Both the position numbers and the translations under genes were made by a program. Under the pieces are notes generated by a model. The model did not search any database. It had not been told where the DNA came from and was given only the letters and a program-made list of their open reading frames with translations. This document shows, one piece after another, positions 54,001-61,827 of a DNA stretch of 64,000 bases; positions within the stretch are counted from its first letter, which is position 1; every line of letters starts with the position of its first letter. This DNA comes from Coneutiohabitans sp964457925 (GTDB lineage: Bacteria > Zhuqueibacterota > Zhuqueibacteria > Zhuqueibacterales > Zhuqueibacteraceae): assembly GCA_964457925.1 (NCBI GenBank), contig CAYWGH010000001.1, positions 124,001 to 188,000 of the forward strand. Direction: 5' to 3'.

Positions 54001-54597
54001 CACTTCCACGCCTTCGGCAATTTCTCCGGAGATTTGCATGCGCAAGCCGGAGTCGACGGTGAGCGCCTGATTCGTGCCCACACTCAAACCGCGCGTGAGG
54101 CTGCCGCGCTTGACGAGATTGGCGCCGCGATTTTGCGCGAAGCCGCGGCGCGGCGATGGCGATTGACTGACCAGGCTTTCCAATGCCAACTGCGGCGCCG
54201 GCGAACTATCTTGCGCCGGCGGTTGAAGCTCGAAGATTGCGAATCGCGTGGGCAGGTGCAGAGGCAGCGCGCGGTATTTGATGATTAGGCTGTCACATGT
54301 TGTTTGACTTCCGAACCAGGTGATCAGGGCGCGGCCATAATCGAGGCGATAATCTCTTTCGCGCGAGAAAATTTGTTCTCCGCAACTCAGAGTTTCAGAC
54401 GGCGCGATGATGAAACTGTCAGGCAAGGCGATAGTGGTGGTATCGGAAGAGGCGGCAAACTTGAATTGGCGCGAAGAAAGCGAGAGAGAAAAATTTTCTG
54501 AAATGGGTTCTTGCGCGATGATGGGACTGGCAAGAGCGAGGCACAGGACGACCAATATTTTAGAAGCTCGAAAACTGCCTCTGGGGGTAGTTGTCAT
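51055..54597 (-). CDS. Very large beta-rich surface/outer-membrane protein
   Basis: From the ATG at 54597 (upstream frame to 54750 is probably not coding) the product has about 1180 residues with a signal peptide (ILVVLCLALASPIIAQEP). The sequence is dominated by beta strands with alternating hydrophobic residues. It ends GKVEMRAFF with a C-terminal aromatic typical of outer-membrane barrels. Repeated motifs such as GDFEIAYEGSEFARYSRKLQG and ITIDFQYSDERFRRN suggest a long extracellular/periplasmic beta domain. No family was recognised. Confidence 0.7.
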   Translation of the reverse strand: MTTTPRGSFRASKILVVLCLALASPIIAQEPISENFSLSLSSRQFKFAASSDTTTIALPDSFIIAPSETLSCGEQIFSRERDYRLDYGRALITWFGSQTTCDSLIIKYRALPLHLPTRFAIFELQPPAQDSSPAPQLALESLVSQSPSPRRGFAQNRGANLVKRGSLTRGLSVGTNQALTVDSGLRMQISGEIAEGVEVVAALTDQNTPIQPEGNTQTLQEIDKVSVQLKSPAFNATLGDFEIAYEGSEFARYSRKLQGARFSVGRLPGSAPAGALNFQFTASGAVSKGQYTTNVFNGIEGNQGPYQLRGDRGQIDIIVLAGTERVWIDGEPMTRGENNDYVIEYANGQITFTRNRLITADSRITIDFQYSDERFRRNLYNAQGALSAFGDKVQWQTTLLREGDNKDNPLSFTLGEAERAALSQAGDQLALRDGASPVTPPARGNYIRIDSTAIFYRYVGPDSGNYNVTFSDVGAGRGAYRFRSFGNYEFVGENRGRYLPVILLTPAQRHDVVDNRLVLQPWQGVSLINELAFSNLDQNLYSSLEDGDNQGRAWLTALQIEPRTLQAGKTNLGQIALHLYYRSKDARYRDIDRSDVVEFNRKWNLAATAEISGEDLLESLVTYIPITGWRWQGSLGSLSRGRSQSSSRWEINTSLRRKSWPEVDYRIENIGREETPADSLQGFLATDSDWLRQRGNASWKIGRFTPLAGYEAEDRKEIFADSLGGFRFHSVTGGMGMALSRHLSVQTSFNERNDDTRTPQGLQPTSTARTQNFEMDLKQWKALAMNLNVTHRERTFADARTPATRSDLADLRIGLTPFRRALNAEVHYQITNTQASQQQRVYFKVEQGRGNYRFDAEQNEYIPDPLFGDYVLRLVNTEEFIPVAEVRLRSNIRLTFKELLQPGPAQTGESKPSRPAWWKSYLTPVSLNTFLRLEEKTKHPEVWEIYRLNLSHFLDDSLTIFGAQSIQQEVYLWENRREQSVRYRLTALRERNNQYLDEGARRTQMQHELRLTWALSPKVTSQTELKLNREDRIFDRAARTSRLVRSRQAEIELSYRPRPALEVANRAGAAFDRDLFETFDRPSLAAQALFLRPRVAYALRGKGRLQGEIEWVRVSAEPAGQVLPYELAKGNREGTTWRWNFSVEYRVSSNVNFSATYLGRREPDRPQTLHLGKVEMRAFF

Positions 54598-54959
54598 TTC
54601 ACAAGAATTTTGTGAAAATTCCACCCGGCCTCCAAGCTTCACAAGATTCTTTCTGAATGACAAAGCAAAACATTCATACCAATAACGGCTAGAGTGCGTG
54701 AGTAAACGGCGCAGGGCAAGCATTGCGTTGCAACTCGACCAATTTTGCAAATTGTGTTTCCAGCGGATGTCAAATGCCGGTTGTCAAAGTTTTGTAGCGA
54801 GGCGCCGGGCCGTTCTCCGTTTGTCCGTTCGATGGTTTTGTTGAAATTTGGTCAGCAGCAAAATATTTGGACGCAGATCAAAACAGATTTTCACCGATTT
54901 TATTTGTGAAGAGCCGCGAGAATCTATAGCCCCATTTTTTTGATTAACGTGAATCCCGG
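54598..54959. other. Intergenic stretch upstream of large surface protein
   Basis: Roughly 360 bases hold AT-rich, promoter-like sequence and no supported ORF. A minus-strand frame that extends the large gene upstream lacks a ribosome-binding site. Confidence 0.35.
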
Positions 54960-55916
54960 TCATCTTGCCGGCGTCACTTCAAAAACCTGCACACAATTTT
55001 GCAAGGCATCCAGCACATAAGCACGCGCGGAAAAAACCGGCTCCCGGCCTCGCCGGATTGAGGGAGCAAGCGCCAGCGCGACCGGCGCGTGCAGGGTTCC
55101 GCCGGCGCCGAATTCTGCAAGAAATTCGCCCGCTCGCGTGAAGCAGGCAATGCGCCGATGTCCGCGATCGGCAACGAAAATCACTTCACGCCATTCCGCC
55201 ATTCCGACAGGCCGGTTCAGCAGGCCTTCGCCGAGTTTGCCGGCGAAGTTGCCGAAGGCATCGTAAATCATCACCACCTGGCGCACCGAATCGCTTACAA
55301 AAATATCGCCGCGAGTCGAAATCAAGATCTTCGCCGGGCGATCAAGTCCGCCTTCACCCCAATTGAAATCGGCGAAGCTGGCTTTGGGCTTGCCGAACGC
55401 ATCAAAACGCAAAAGTCGCTTGAATTCGTGATCGGCCACAAACAACTCGCCCTGCGGCGACAGGGCAATGGCCGCGGGATATCCGAACCGCAAATTCTCT
55501 TCCAGAGATTCGTCCGAGGAGTAAGAAGAAATGAAATTCAGATCTTTGTCGTAACGCTGCAAGCGCTGGTTGTTATAATCTGCCACGAACACATCGAGTC
55601 CGTTGCCCGCCCAAAGATCGACCGGATGATCGAACTGCTCGTTGCCAAATCCGAAGCCGCCGGTTTCGCGCAGCAGCCGGCCTTGTGCATCACATTTGAT
55701 GATGCGGTGATTGCCGGTGTCGGCGAGATAGAGATGGCCGTCGGGATCCAGGGCAAGCGCGGCGGGATGCGAGAGCGGCAACGCACCGGCGTTTTCGGCG
55801 AGCATGCTGCCGGTGAACTTGGCGCGAAGCGGTGACTGTGAAAAAAGCGAAAGAGGATACGCAAGCAAAATCGCAAACGCGAGAAGCAAATTCATTGGGA
55901 TGCTCTTCATCTTCAA
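54960..55916 (-). CDS. Secreted NHL-repeat beta-propeller protein
   Basis: This 318-residue protein has a signal peptide (MNLLLAFAILLAYPLSLF) and repeated NHL blades: LDPDGHLYLADTGNHRIIK, GLDVFVADYNNQRLQRY, LSPQGELFVADHEFKRLL, ISTRGDIFVSDSVRQVVMIY. Such six-bladed propellers bind ligands outside the cell or in the periplasm. Its start overlaps the end of the next upstream gene (ATGA at 55913-55916), so they are co-translated. It lacks an enzymatic domain. Confidence 0.9.
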   Translation of the reverse strand: MKMKSIPMNLLLAFAILLAYPLSLFSQSPLRAKFTGSMLAENAGALPLSHPAALALDPDGHLYLADTGNHRIIKCDAQGRLLRETGGFGFGNEQFDHPVDLWAGNGLDVFVADYNNQRLQRYDKDLNFISSYSSDESLEENLRFGYPAAIALSPQGELFVADHEFKRLLRFDAFGKPKASFADFNWGEGGLDRPAKILISTRGDIFVSDSVRQVVMIYDAFGNFAGKLGEGLLNRPVGMAEWREVIFVADRGHRRIACFTRAGEFLAEFGAGGTLHAPVALALAPSIRRGREPVFSARAYVLDALQNCVQVFEVTPAR

Positions 55917-56515
55917 AACAGAAAGAGATTCAAACCCGCACCCAGCAAATAGCCGCCCACGCTTGAACCTTCGAAGCCGGCCCCGCCGCCCACGCTGGCG
56001 GAGGTGATTTCGACTTCTACAAAAAAACCGGCGCGCTTGACCAGGCGATAATCAAAGCCGACCTCGAGAAAAAAACCGTTGGCCTCGCGCTGGCCGTCTT
56101 CCTCGCGGAACAGGGTGAGCGGCCCGCTCTCCTCCACATCAAAAAAGGCAAAACCGAAGCCGAAAAAACTGGTCGTTTTAGCGTCGCTATAGCTGAGGTA
56201 GCGTACGCCGACATTGATCCAGCGTTCTTGCCACTTCAGCTTAGAAGAATTGCCCGTGATCGTGACGGAGTTCTCTTTCTCGAATTGGCGATACTTCACG
56301 ACGAGGTTGTAAGGCGCACGAATTTTTAGCGTGGCAGCGCCGCCCAGCGCCAAGCCGCTGCGGCTATCGTAGATTCTGGAGAAATCGTCATGATTGATGC
56401 GAAAAACAGCGGCGCTGCCGGAAAGAATCAAGCGATCGACCGGACGGTCGCTGAATTGCGCGGAGGCAAGTGAGCTGAATGCGAGCGCCGCGAGTACGGT
56501 AAGCCGGATTTGCAC
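55913..56515 (-). CDS. Small outer-membrane beta-barrel-like protein
   Basis: A GTG at 56515 preceded by GGGAG gives 200 residues with a signal peptide (VQIRLTVLAALAFSSLASAQ). The rest alternates strands (PYNLVVKYRQFEKE, GFGFAFFDVEESGPL, FFLEVGFDYRL) and ends LLGAGLNLFLF with a terminal Phe, a mark of outer-membrane barrels. The longer frame from 56866 has an unlikely Arg-rich N-terminus overlapping the next gene. It is coupled to the NHL gene. Confidence 0.75.
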   Translation of the reverse strand: MQIRLTVLAALAFSSLASAQFSDRPVDRLILSGSAAVFRINHDDFSRIYDSRSGLALGGAATLKIRAPYNLVVKYRQFEKENSVTITGNSSKLKWQERWINVGVRYLSYSDAKTTSFFGFGFAFFDVEESGPLTLFREEDGQREANGFFLEVGFDYRLVKRAGFFVEVEITSASVGGGAGFEGSSVGGYLLGAGLNLFLF

Positions 56516-56616
56516 GATTTTCTCCCGGTAAAAGTGAGTAACTCGAGGGCAATGCCCATCGCGTCGTGGCGGAAGGCTTGGAATTGTCGTGAAAGTAAGC
56601 CCCTTTTTTGCAAAAG

Positions 56617-57390
56617 TCAATCGGCTAAGATGCGCTGCACGGTTTCGTGCAAATGTCCGTTGGTTGCAAAGGCGTTGTTGCCGTGAATGGTGGGATTGCC
56701 CTGCCAATCGGTAAATCGTCCGCCGGCTTCTTCGAGAATGGGCAAAAGCGGGCCACAATCCCACACGGCCATGCGCGCATCCAGCATGATCTCGGCGCGG
56801 CCGGTGGCCACGAGAGCATAGCCATAAGCGTCGCCCCAGGTGCGCTGCAATTTGGTAGCGGCGCACAGTTTTTCGCGCGCGGCGGCTGAGCCGAATTTAT
56901 CCCATGCAAAAAAATCGGTTGACAGCAGCACGGCATCGCGCAGTTCTGTCACGGCGGAGACGCGCGCGCGCCGGCCGTTCCAAAAGCAACCCTGTTCACG
57001 CAAAGCCCAGATCATTTCATCGAGGGCCGGGAAGTTGATGACGCCGAGCGCCACGTTCCGGTCGATTTCGTAGGCGAGCAACACGCCATAAAACGGCACG
57101 CCGCAAACAAAGCTGCGCGTGCCGTCGATGGGATCGATGTACCACGTACCGTGCGCCGAGGCCGGACTCGCGCCCTCTTCTTCGCCGACGATGGCATCAT
57201 GCGGGAAATACTTCGCCAGCAGTCTCCGTATTTCCTGTTCGGCGCGCTGATCGGCGAGGGTCACGGGTGAGCCATCGCTCTTGGTTTCGGTTAGCGGGTT
57301 GGCTTGATAATATTCAAGGGTGATTTTACCGGCGCGCCAGCAGGCTTCGAGCGCAGCGTCCAGGCGGGATTGCAACTCATTGAATTTCAT
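56617..57390 (-). CDS. Inositol-monophosphatase-family protein, probably histidinol-phosphatase (HisN)
   Basis: This 257-residue protein has the FIG/IMPase motifs: Glu in VGEEEG (about residue 70), WYIDPIDGTRSF with Asp86 and Asp89, and WDCGPLLPILEEAGG with the late Asp. The motif set fits histidinol-phosphatase of the HisN type, which dephosphorylates L-histidinol phosphate in His synthesis. IMPase or fructose-bisphosphatase activity cannot be ruled out. No his genes are adjacent. Confidence 0.9.
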   Translation of the reverse strand: MKFNELQSRLDAALEACWRAGKITLEYYQANPLTETKSDGSPVTLADQRAEQEIRRLLAKYFPHDAIVGEEEGASPASAHGTWYIDPIDGTRSFVCGVPFYGVLLAYEIDRNVALGVINFPALDEMIWALREQGCFWNGRRARVSAVTELRDAVLLSTDFFAWDKFGSAAAREKLCAATKLQRTWGDAYGYALVATGRAEIMLDARMAVWDCGPLLPILEEAGGRFTDWQGNPTIHGNNAFATNGHLHETVQRILAD

Positions 57391-57525
57391 GATTTAAGAG
57401 TTTTTGAAACCACGGCCAACAACCTCCCCAAAATAGTTACCCCCCGGCCATTGCAATTTTGCAACGAGCGGAGGGTATCCAACTTCACACGACGCCATGC
57501 TCACCGAAGCGGAGAGCCTCGAGGT

Positions 57526-57963
57526 TTAGCGACGTTTGCGCACTGCTTTTTTCTTGGCTCCGGCTTTCGCTTTGACGGCTTTCTTGGCCGCTTTCTTTTT
57601 CGGTGCGGCTTTTTTCTTGGGCGCCGCTTTTTTCTTGGCGGTTTTCTTCGCTGCGGCCTTCTTGGCTACTTTCTTTGCGGCCACTTTCTTCTTCGGTGCG
57701 GCTTTTTTCTTGGCTGCCGCTTTCTTCTTCACAGCAGGCTTGGGCGCGGCCTTGGCCGGCGCCGCCATGGGCGGTACCACCGCTGCCTCTGTTACCTCCG
57801 CTCCCTCTTCCTCTTCTTCGTCATCATCATCACCCGTTGCCCACGGCGAGCCGCCAAAGGGTTCGTCGACGTCATCGCTATCCGCCGGGTTCGTTTCGGA
57901 GTCCGTCGGATCGTAGCTCTCCTCGTCATCGTCGTCGGATGGGGTATAAGGCCAGTTGTCCAT
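57526..57963 (-). CDS. Lysine/alanine-rich histone H1-like protein
   Basis: From the ATG at 57963 (GGAGGA upstream) the protein has 145 residues. The N-terminal half is extremely acidic (SDDDDEES, DDDDEEEEEGAE). The C-terminal 80 residues are Lys/Ala/Pro repeats (KKKAAAKKKAAPKKKV, KKTAKKKAAPKK), like bacterial histone-H1/HctB proteins that bind DNA. The acidic head is unusual and might act as a histone-chaperone-like shield. It is divergent from an HU gene. Confidence 0.85.
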   Translation of the reverse strand: MDNWPYTPSDDDDEESYDPTDSETNPADSDDVDEPFGGSPWATGDDDDEEEEEGAEVTEAAVVPPMAAPAKAAPKPAVKKKAAAKKKAAPKKKVAAKKVAKKAAAKKTAKKKAAPKKKAAPKKKAAKKAVKAKAGAKKKAVRKRR

Positions 57964-58402
57964 CGCTTCCTCCACAAAAGAGTTAGGAATTGAGTGTATC
58001 ACGCGTGATTTAGGCTGCGAGCGTCTTAATTGCTTGCTAAAAAAATAATTGATCAATTTGCGATATGCAAGACGAATTTTACAACAATCGAAAATAATGC
58101 ACTTTTTTTGCGGCAGCAAATTACCTGTTTGACGCTCTGCTTTCGTTGCGCAACACGCCCTTAATCAGTTCCAGCCGGCTGTTTTTTTCTCGACCAAACG
58201 GTGCGCCGGAGCGCCTAGCGCCTCAAACCCGCATTTTTAGCGGTTTTGCGCGTGCTTTTGCGAGAAAATGCTTGCCTTCACTGATTTTTCTGCCTATCTT
58301 TGCCCGCGTATTTTGGCGGTGTAAAAAATCGCCGCATCCGCGGCCGTTAGCTTATTGTCGTATCACTTTTCATTCACAACCTAATCGAGGAGAGAAGAGT
58401 TT
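57964..58402. other. Divergent promoter region between histone-like and HU genes
   Basis: About 440 bases between two divergent nucleoid-protein genes. It should hold both promoters. AT-rich patches near 58030-58110 (for example ATTGATCAATTTGCGAT) may be promoter-like. No ORF is convincing. Confidence 0.4.
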
Positions 58403-58690
58403 ATGGCTACTGCAGGTCCCATGACAAAAGGACAATTGGTGAAGCATTTCGCTGAAAAGTTCGAAATGACTCGCGCCCAATCAACCGAATGGTTTCAAGA
58501 GCTTGCCCGCCTGGCCGCGAAAGAAGCTAAAAAGGGATTCACGATTCCTGATATTGGCAAGTTGGTGGTGGTGAAACGCAAAGCGCGCATGGGACGCAAC
58601 CCGCAAACCGGCGAAGCGATCAAGATCCCAGCCAAAACCGTGCTTAAATTCCGCATTGCCAAAGCCGCGAAAGATGCCGCACTGAAATAG
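58403..58690 (+). CDS. HU/IHF-family DNA-binding protein
   Basis: This 95-residue protein is a typical HU: MTKGQLVKHFAEKFEMTRAQ, the turn GFTIPDIGKLVVVKRKAR, and the conserved RMGRNPQTGEAIKIPAKTV arm (with Pro at the tip) then LKFRIAKAAKD. It bends DNA and organises the nucleoid. AGGAGA precedes the ATG at a slightly long spacing. Two tandem terminators follow. Confidence 0.95.
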   Translation: MATAGPMTKGQLVKHFAEKFEMTRAQSTEWFQELARLAAKEAKKGFTIPDIGKLVVVKRKARMGRNPQTGEAIKIPAKTVLKFRIAKAAKDAALK

Positions 58691-58748
58691 CAATCAAACC
58701 GGCGCTCACACACGGTCGCAGCGATCAAGCTTCAAACAGAATTGCGAC

Positions 58749-58782
58749 AGCCCATCCCGAAACTTCGAGATGGGCTTTTCTT
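58749..58782 (+). terminator. Rho-independent terminator after HU gene (first)
   Basis: AGCCCATC (58749-58756) pairs with GATGGGCT, with a loop of about 10 bases, and is followed by TTTCTT. It lies 58 bases after the HU stop. Confidence 0.85.
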
Positions 58783-58811
58783 CTGCCCTCATGAAATAAT
58801 CTGAATCCACC

Positions 58812-58847
58812 AACCCATCCCGGCCTGCCGCGATGGGTTTTTGTTTT
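58812..58847 (+). terminator. Rho-independent terminator after HU gene (second)
   Basis: AACCCATC pairs with GATGGGTT, with a GC-rich loop, followed by TTTGTTTT. The stem sequence is nearly the same as in the first terminator, so a tandem duplication is likely. Confidence 0.8.
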
Positions 58848-58978
58848 CGGATGGTGCGCTTGCGGCGTGGCCATCGATGGGTCACCGATTAGCACAAGCT
58901 TTGCCCGTGGACGCTGTGTGGAAGTTTTGTTGTTGTGACAACGCCCGCGTGCGATTCATTTGATTTTCAGGTTCTGCC

Positions 58979-60706
58979 ATGATTAAACCTCTGCGCCTGG
59001 CCCTTGCACAAATCAATCCGACGGTTGGCGACCTCAACCGCAATGTCGCGCTTATTCTGCAATATATGGAAGACGCGCGCCGGCAGGGCGTCAATCTCGT
59101 TCTTTTTCCGGAATTGGCGGTGACCGGCTATCCGCCGGAAGATCTCATTTTGCGCGATGATTTCGTCAGCGCGAATATGACGGCAATGGAAAAAATCGCG
59201 CAAGCCAGCCATGGTTTGGTTGCGGTCGTGGGCTTTGCCGAGCGCGTTGCGCAGAAGGTCTACAACGCCGCCGCCATTTGCGCCGAGGGCAGACTCATCA
59301 CCACTTATCATAAAATCTGCCTGCCCAATTACGGCGTATTCGATGAACGCCGTTATTTTGAGCCCGGCAACCGTCCGCTGGTGGTCACATGGGATGATCT
59401 GCGCATCGGCATCAATATTTGCGAGGACATTTGGACGGCGGATCCCATTGCAGAATTCGAGGCCTCCACAGGCGGCGCGCATTTGCTGGTCAATATCTCC
59501 GCCTCGCCCTATCATTTTCGCAAGGGGCTGGAACGCGAACATTTAGTCGCCACCATTGCGCGCCGTTCCAAAGCTTTTTTCGCCTATGTCAACATGGTCG
59601 GCGGTCAGGACGAACTGGTGTTCGACGGGCAGGCCTTCCTGTTTGATCCGGAAGGCCGGTTGCTGCTGCGCAGCGAGCAGTTTCAAGATCATTTGATCAT
59701 CACTGATGTCGGCATAGACCCGGCGCTGCCGTCGCCCTCGCTCGGGCTGGAACAGCGCTACCAGCTCGACGAAGCCGTGATTCCCGCGCCTTTGCCGGCG
59801 CGAGCTAACGGCCATCTCCCGCCGGTTGTCGCGCGCGTGCGCGAAGAGGCCGATGAAGTTTTTTCCGCGCTGGTGTTGGGCACGCGCGATTATGTGCATA
59901 AGAACGGCTTCAAGAAAGTCGTGCTCGGCCTGAGCGGCGGCATTGACTCTGCGCTGGTTGCCACCATTGCGGTGGCTGCGCTCGGCCCGGAAAATGTCGT
60001 TGGCGTTTTGATGCCGAGTGTTTTTACGGCCTCACTCAGCAACGAAGATGCGCTGGCCCTGGCGCGCAACCTCGGTATTGAAACTCTCACGCTTCCGATT
60101 CGCGACCTCGTGATCGGTTACGAAAAAACTCTCGCCGACACCTTCAGCAACCTCAAACCGGATATTACCGAGGAAAACATTCAGGCGCGCATTCGCGGCA
60201 ACTTGCTCATGGCGTTGTCCAATAAATTCAACTGGCTCGTGCTGGCCACGAGCAACAAGAGTGAAACCGCCGTGGGCTACAGCACGCTTTACGGTGACAT
60301 GGTGGGCGGCTTTGCGGTGATCAAAGATGTTCCCAAAACCATGGTGTATGCGCTGGCGCAATGGATCAATCAGCGCGGTTTTCCCCATCCTGTCATTCCG
60401 CAACGTACCATCGACCGGCCGCCGACCGCGGAATTGCGGCCCAATCAAACCGACCAGGATTCGCTGCCGCCCTATGATTTGCTCGATCGCATCATCGAAG
60501 AATATGTTGAAGACGACCGTAGTGTGCCCGAGATGATCGAGCGTGGCCTGCCCGAAAAAGTCGTAAAGGAAGTGGTGCGGCTGATCGATCGTGCCGAATA
60601 CAAGCGCCAGCAGGCGGCGCCCGGCATCAAGATCAGCACGAAAAATTTCGGCAAAGACCGCCGCATGCCGATTACCAATGGATTCAAGCCTTGCGAACCG
60701 GTTTAG
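58979..60706 (+). CDS. nadE: Glutamine-dependent NAD+ synthetase
   Basis: This 575-residue protein has an N-terminal nitrilase-type amidotransferase with Glu45 (FPELAVTGYP), Lys112 (YHKICLPNYG) and Cys148 (INICEDIW) as the catalytic triad. The C-terminal NAD synthetase carries the ATP pyrophosphatase motif SGGIDS (319-324) and ATSNKSE. The enzyme makes NAD+ from nicotinate adenine dinucleotide with glutamine as nitrogen donor. It is followed by a hairpin (60855-60873). Confidence 0.95.
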   Translation: MIKPLRLALAQINPTVGDLNRNVALILQYMEDARRQGVNLVLFPELAVTGYPPEDLILRDDFVSANMTAMEKIAQASHGLVAVVGFAERVAQKVYNAAAICAEGRLITTYHKICLPNYGVFDERRYFEPGNRPLVVTWDDLRIGINICEDIWTADPIAEFEASTGGAHLLVNISASPYHFRKGLEREHLVATIARRSKAFFAYVNMVGGQDELVFDGQAFLFDPEGRLLLRSEQFQDHLIITDVGIDPALPSPSLGLEQRYQLDEAVIPAPLPARANGHLPPVVARVREEADEVFSALVLGTRDYVHKNGFKKVVLGLSGGIDSALVATIAVAALGPENVVGVLMPSVFTASLSNEDALALARNLGIETLTLPIRDLVIGYEKTLADTFSNLKPDITEENIQARIRGNLLMALSNKFNWLVLATSNKSETAVGYSTLYGDMVGGFAVIKDVPKTMVYALAQWINQRGFPHPVIPQRTIDRPPTAELRPNQTDQDSLPPYDLLDRIIEEYVEDDRSVPEMIERGLPEKVVKEVVRLIDRAEYKRQQAAPGIKISTKNFGKDRRMPITNGFKPCEPV

Positions 60707-60854
60707 CCTCTTTAAAAGTTGAATCGTTGCTAAATAAGCAAAAATTTTCCAACCGCCACGGCGCGACGACATAAAGCAAAAAAGCTTGGTGTCTTCGTGG
60801 TAAAATTTGGTTCCGGCTCGTCCGGCTTGGGCATATGAGAGAATAAGATTGATC

Positions 60855-60879
60855 AACCACGGCGGCCGTGGTTTTATTG
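60855..60879 (+). terminator. Hairpin after nadE
   Basis: AACCACGG / CCGTGGTT with a CGG loop (60855-60873) followed by TTATTG. It lies about 150 bases after the nadE stop. Upstream (near 60783) there is a TTGGTGTCTTCGTGGT motif that recurs in many genomes as dispersed intergenic sequence. Confidence 0.5.
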
Positions 60880-60971
60880 CAAATCTGACAACAACATCAA
60901 TCTTTTAGATTGCTGCTGTCCGCCTGCTTTTTTCATCGAACAGACTATGGACTCGGCGTCTCCACTTCATC

Positions 60972-61619
60972 ATGGCCTCGCTCTTCATTACCAAAGATGA
61001 CGTGCTGCTGTTCAAAACCCGGCTGCACGATGCAGTTGTGACCATCGGCCGCGCGCAAGAGAACACCATCCGCCTCGGTGATCTCTCCGTCTCGCGCCAG
61101 CATGCGCGTTTGCGCCGCGATGAGGAGGGCAAGTATTTGGTGGAAGAAGTGCGCAGCACCAACGGCATTTTTTTGAACGAGAGCAAACTTACCGCGCCCA
61201 CCCGCTTGCAGGAGGGCGACGAGATTAAAATCGGCGCATATGTGTTGCGCTTCGCCGAAGAGCTGGCCGCGACCACCGACCGCTTGCAGGCCTTGTTTGC
61301 GCCGGCGGAGAACACGCTTATTCGCAAACCGGAGGAATCGACGGCCACCGGGGTTCTGGTCAATGAAGCGAACAACGCCATTTTCAATCTCGCGCAGGAT
61401 CGCATCGTGTTCGGCAGCGAGGGCGAAGTCGATATTCGCGTGCCCAGCGCGGCGCCGTTGCGCGCGTCGATTTTCCGGCGCGGTGATTTGTTCTACATTT
61501 GCAGCGAAACCGGCGCGCCCTGTGTGCGCGTCAACGGCATTCTCATCATGAATGCGCAATTGCATTACAACGACGTGATCGAAATCGGCGGCCGGCGGTT
61601 TATCTTGCGCGAACTGTAA
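60972..61619 (+). CDS. FHA-domain protein
   Basis: This 215-residue protein has a classical FHA domain at residues 20-90: GRAQENTIRLGDLSVSRQHARL and EVRSTNGIFLNESKL carry the Gly-Arg, Ser-His and Asn phosphothreonine-binding residues. A second, FHA-like beta domain (residues 130-215: IVFGSEGEVDIRVP, CVRVNGILIMNAQL) seems degenerate. Signalling through phosphorylated partners is likely. It is followed by the LysM/FecR and CHASE2 genes, which fits a Ser/Thr-kinase signalling cluster. Confidence 0.9.
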   Translation: MASLFITKDDVLLFKTRLHDAVVTIGRAQENTIRLGDLSVSRQHARLRRDEEGKYLVEEVRSTNGIFLNESKLTAPTRLQEGDEIKIGAYVLRFAEELAATTDRLQALFAPAENTLIRKPEESTATGVLVNEANNAIFNLAQDRIVFGSEGEVDIRVPSAAPLRASIFRRGDLFYICSETGAPCVRVNGILIMNAQLHYNDVIEIGGRRFILREL

Positions 61620-61679
61620 AGAAATGATTTGCGCCGCACGCGCGATTCTTGTATCTTTTTTCGAAAATTTAATTTGACC

Positions 61680-61777
61680 ATGTCACATTCCCAAAACCAC
61701 CACCGAGTCGCGGAGTTCGCAGAGTAAGATTGCGTGAATTCTCAGCGAACGCTGCGTCTCCGCGGTGAATCTGACAT
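61680..61777. mobile_element. 98-bp TIR element, copy B
   Basis: It starts ATGTCACATTC and ends GAATCTGACAT, the same ends and length as 47116-47213. It lies between the FHA gene and the LysM/FecR gene. No coding sequence is inside. It is a non-autonomous repeat. Confidence 0.65.
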
Positions 61778-61827
61778 AGCCAAGATAAATGCTCGCTGCC
61801 AAGCGTGTCTCGGCGCGGAAAGATTCC

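Noticed and set aside
57304..57993. 229-codon plus-strand ORF rich in Phe/Gly/Leu
   Set aside because: It is the shadow of the Lys/Ala repeat gene on the minus strand (AAG/GCC repeats read as CTT/GGC).
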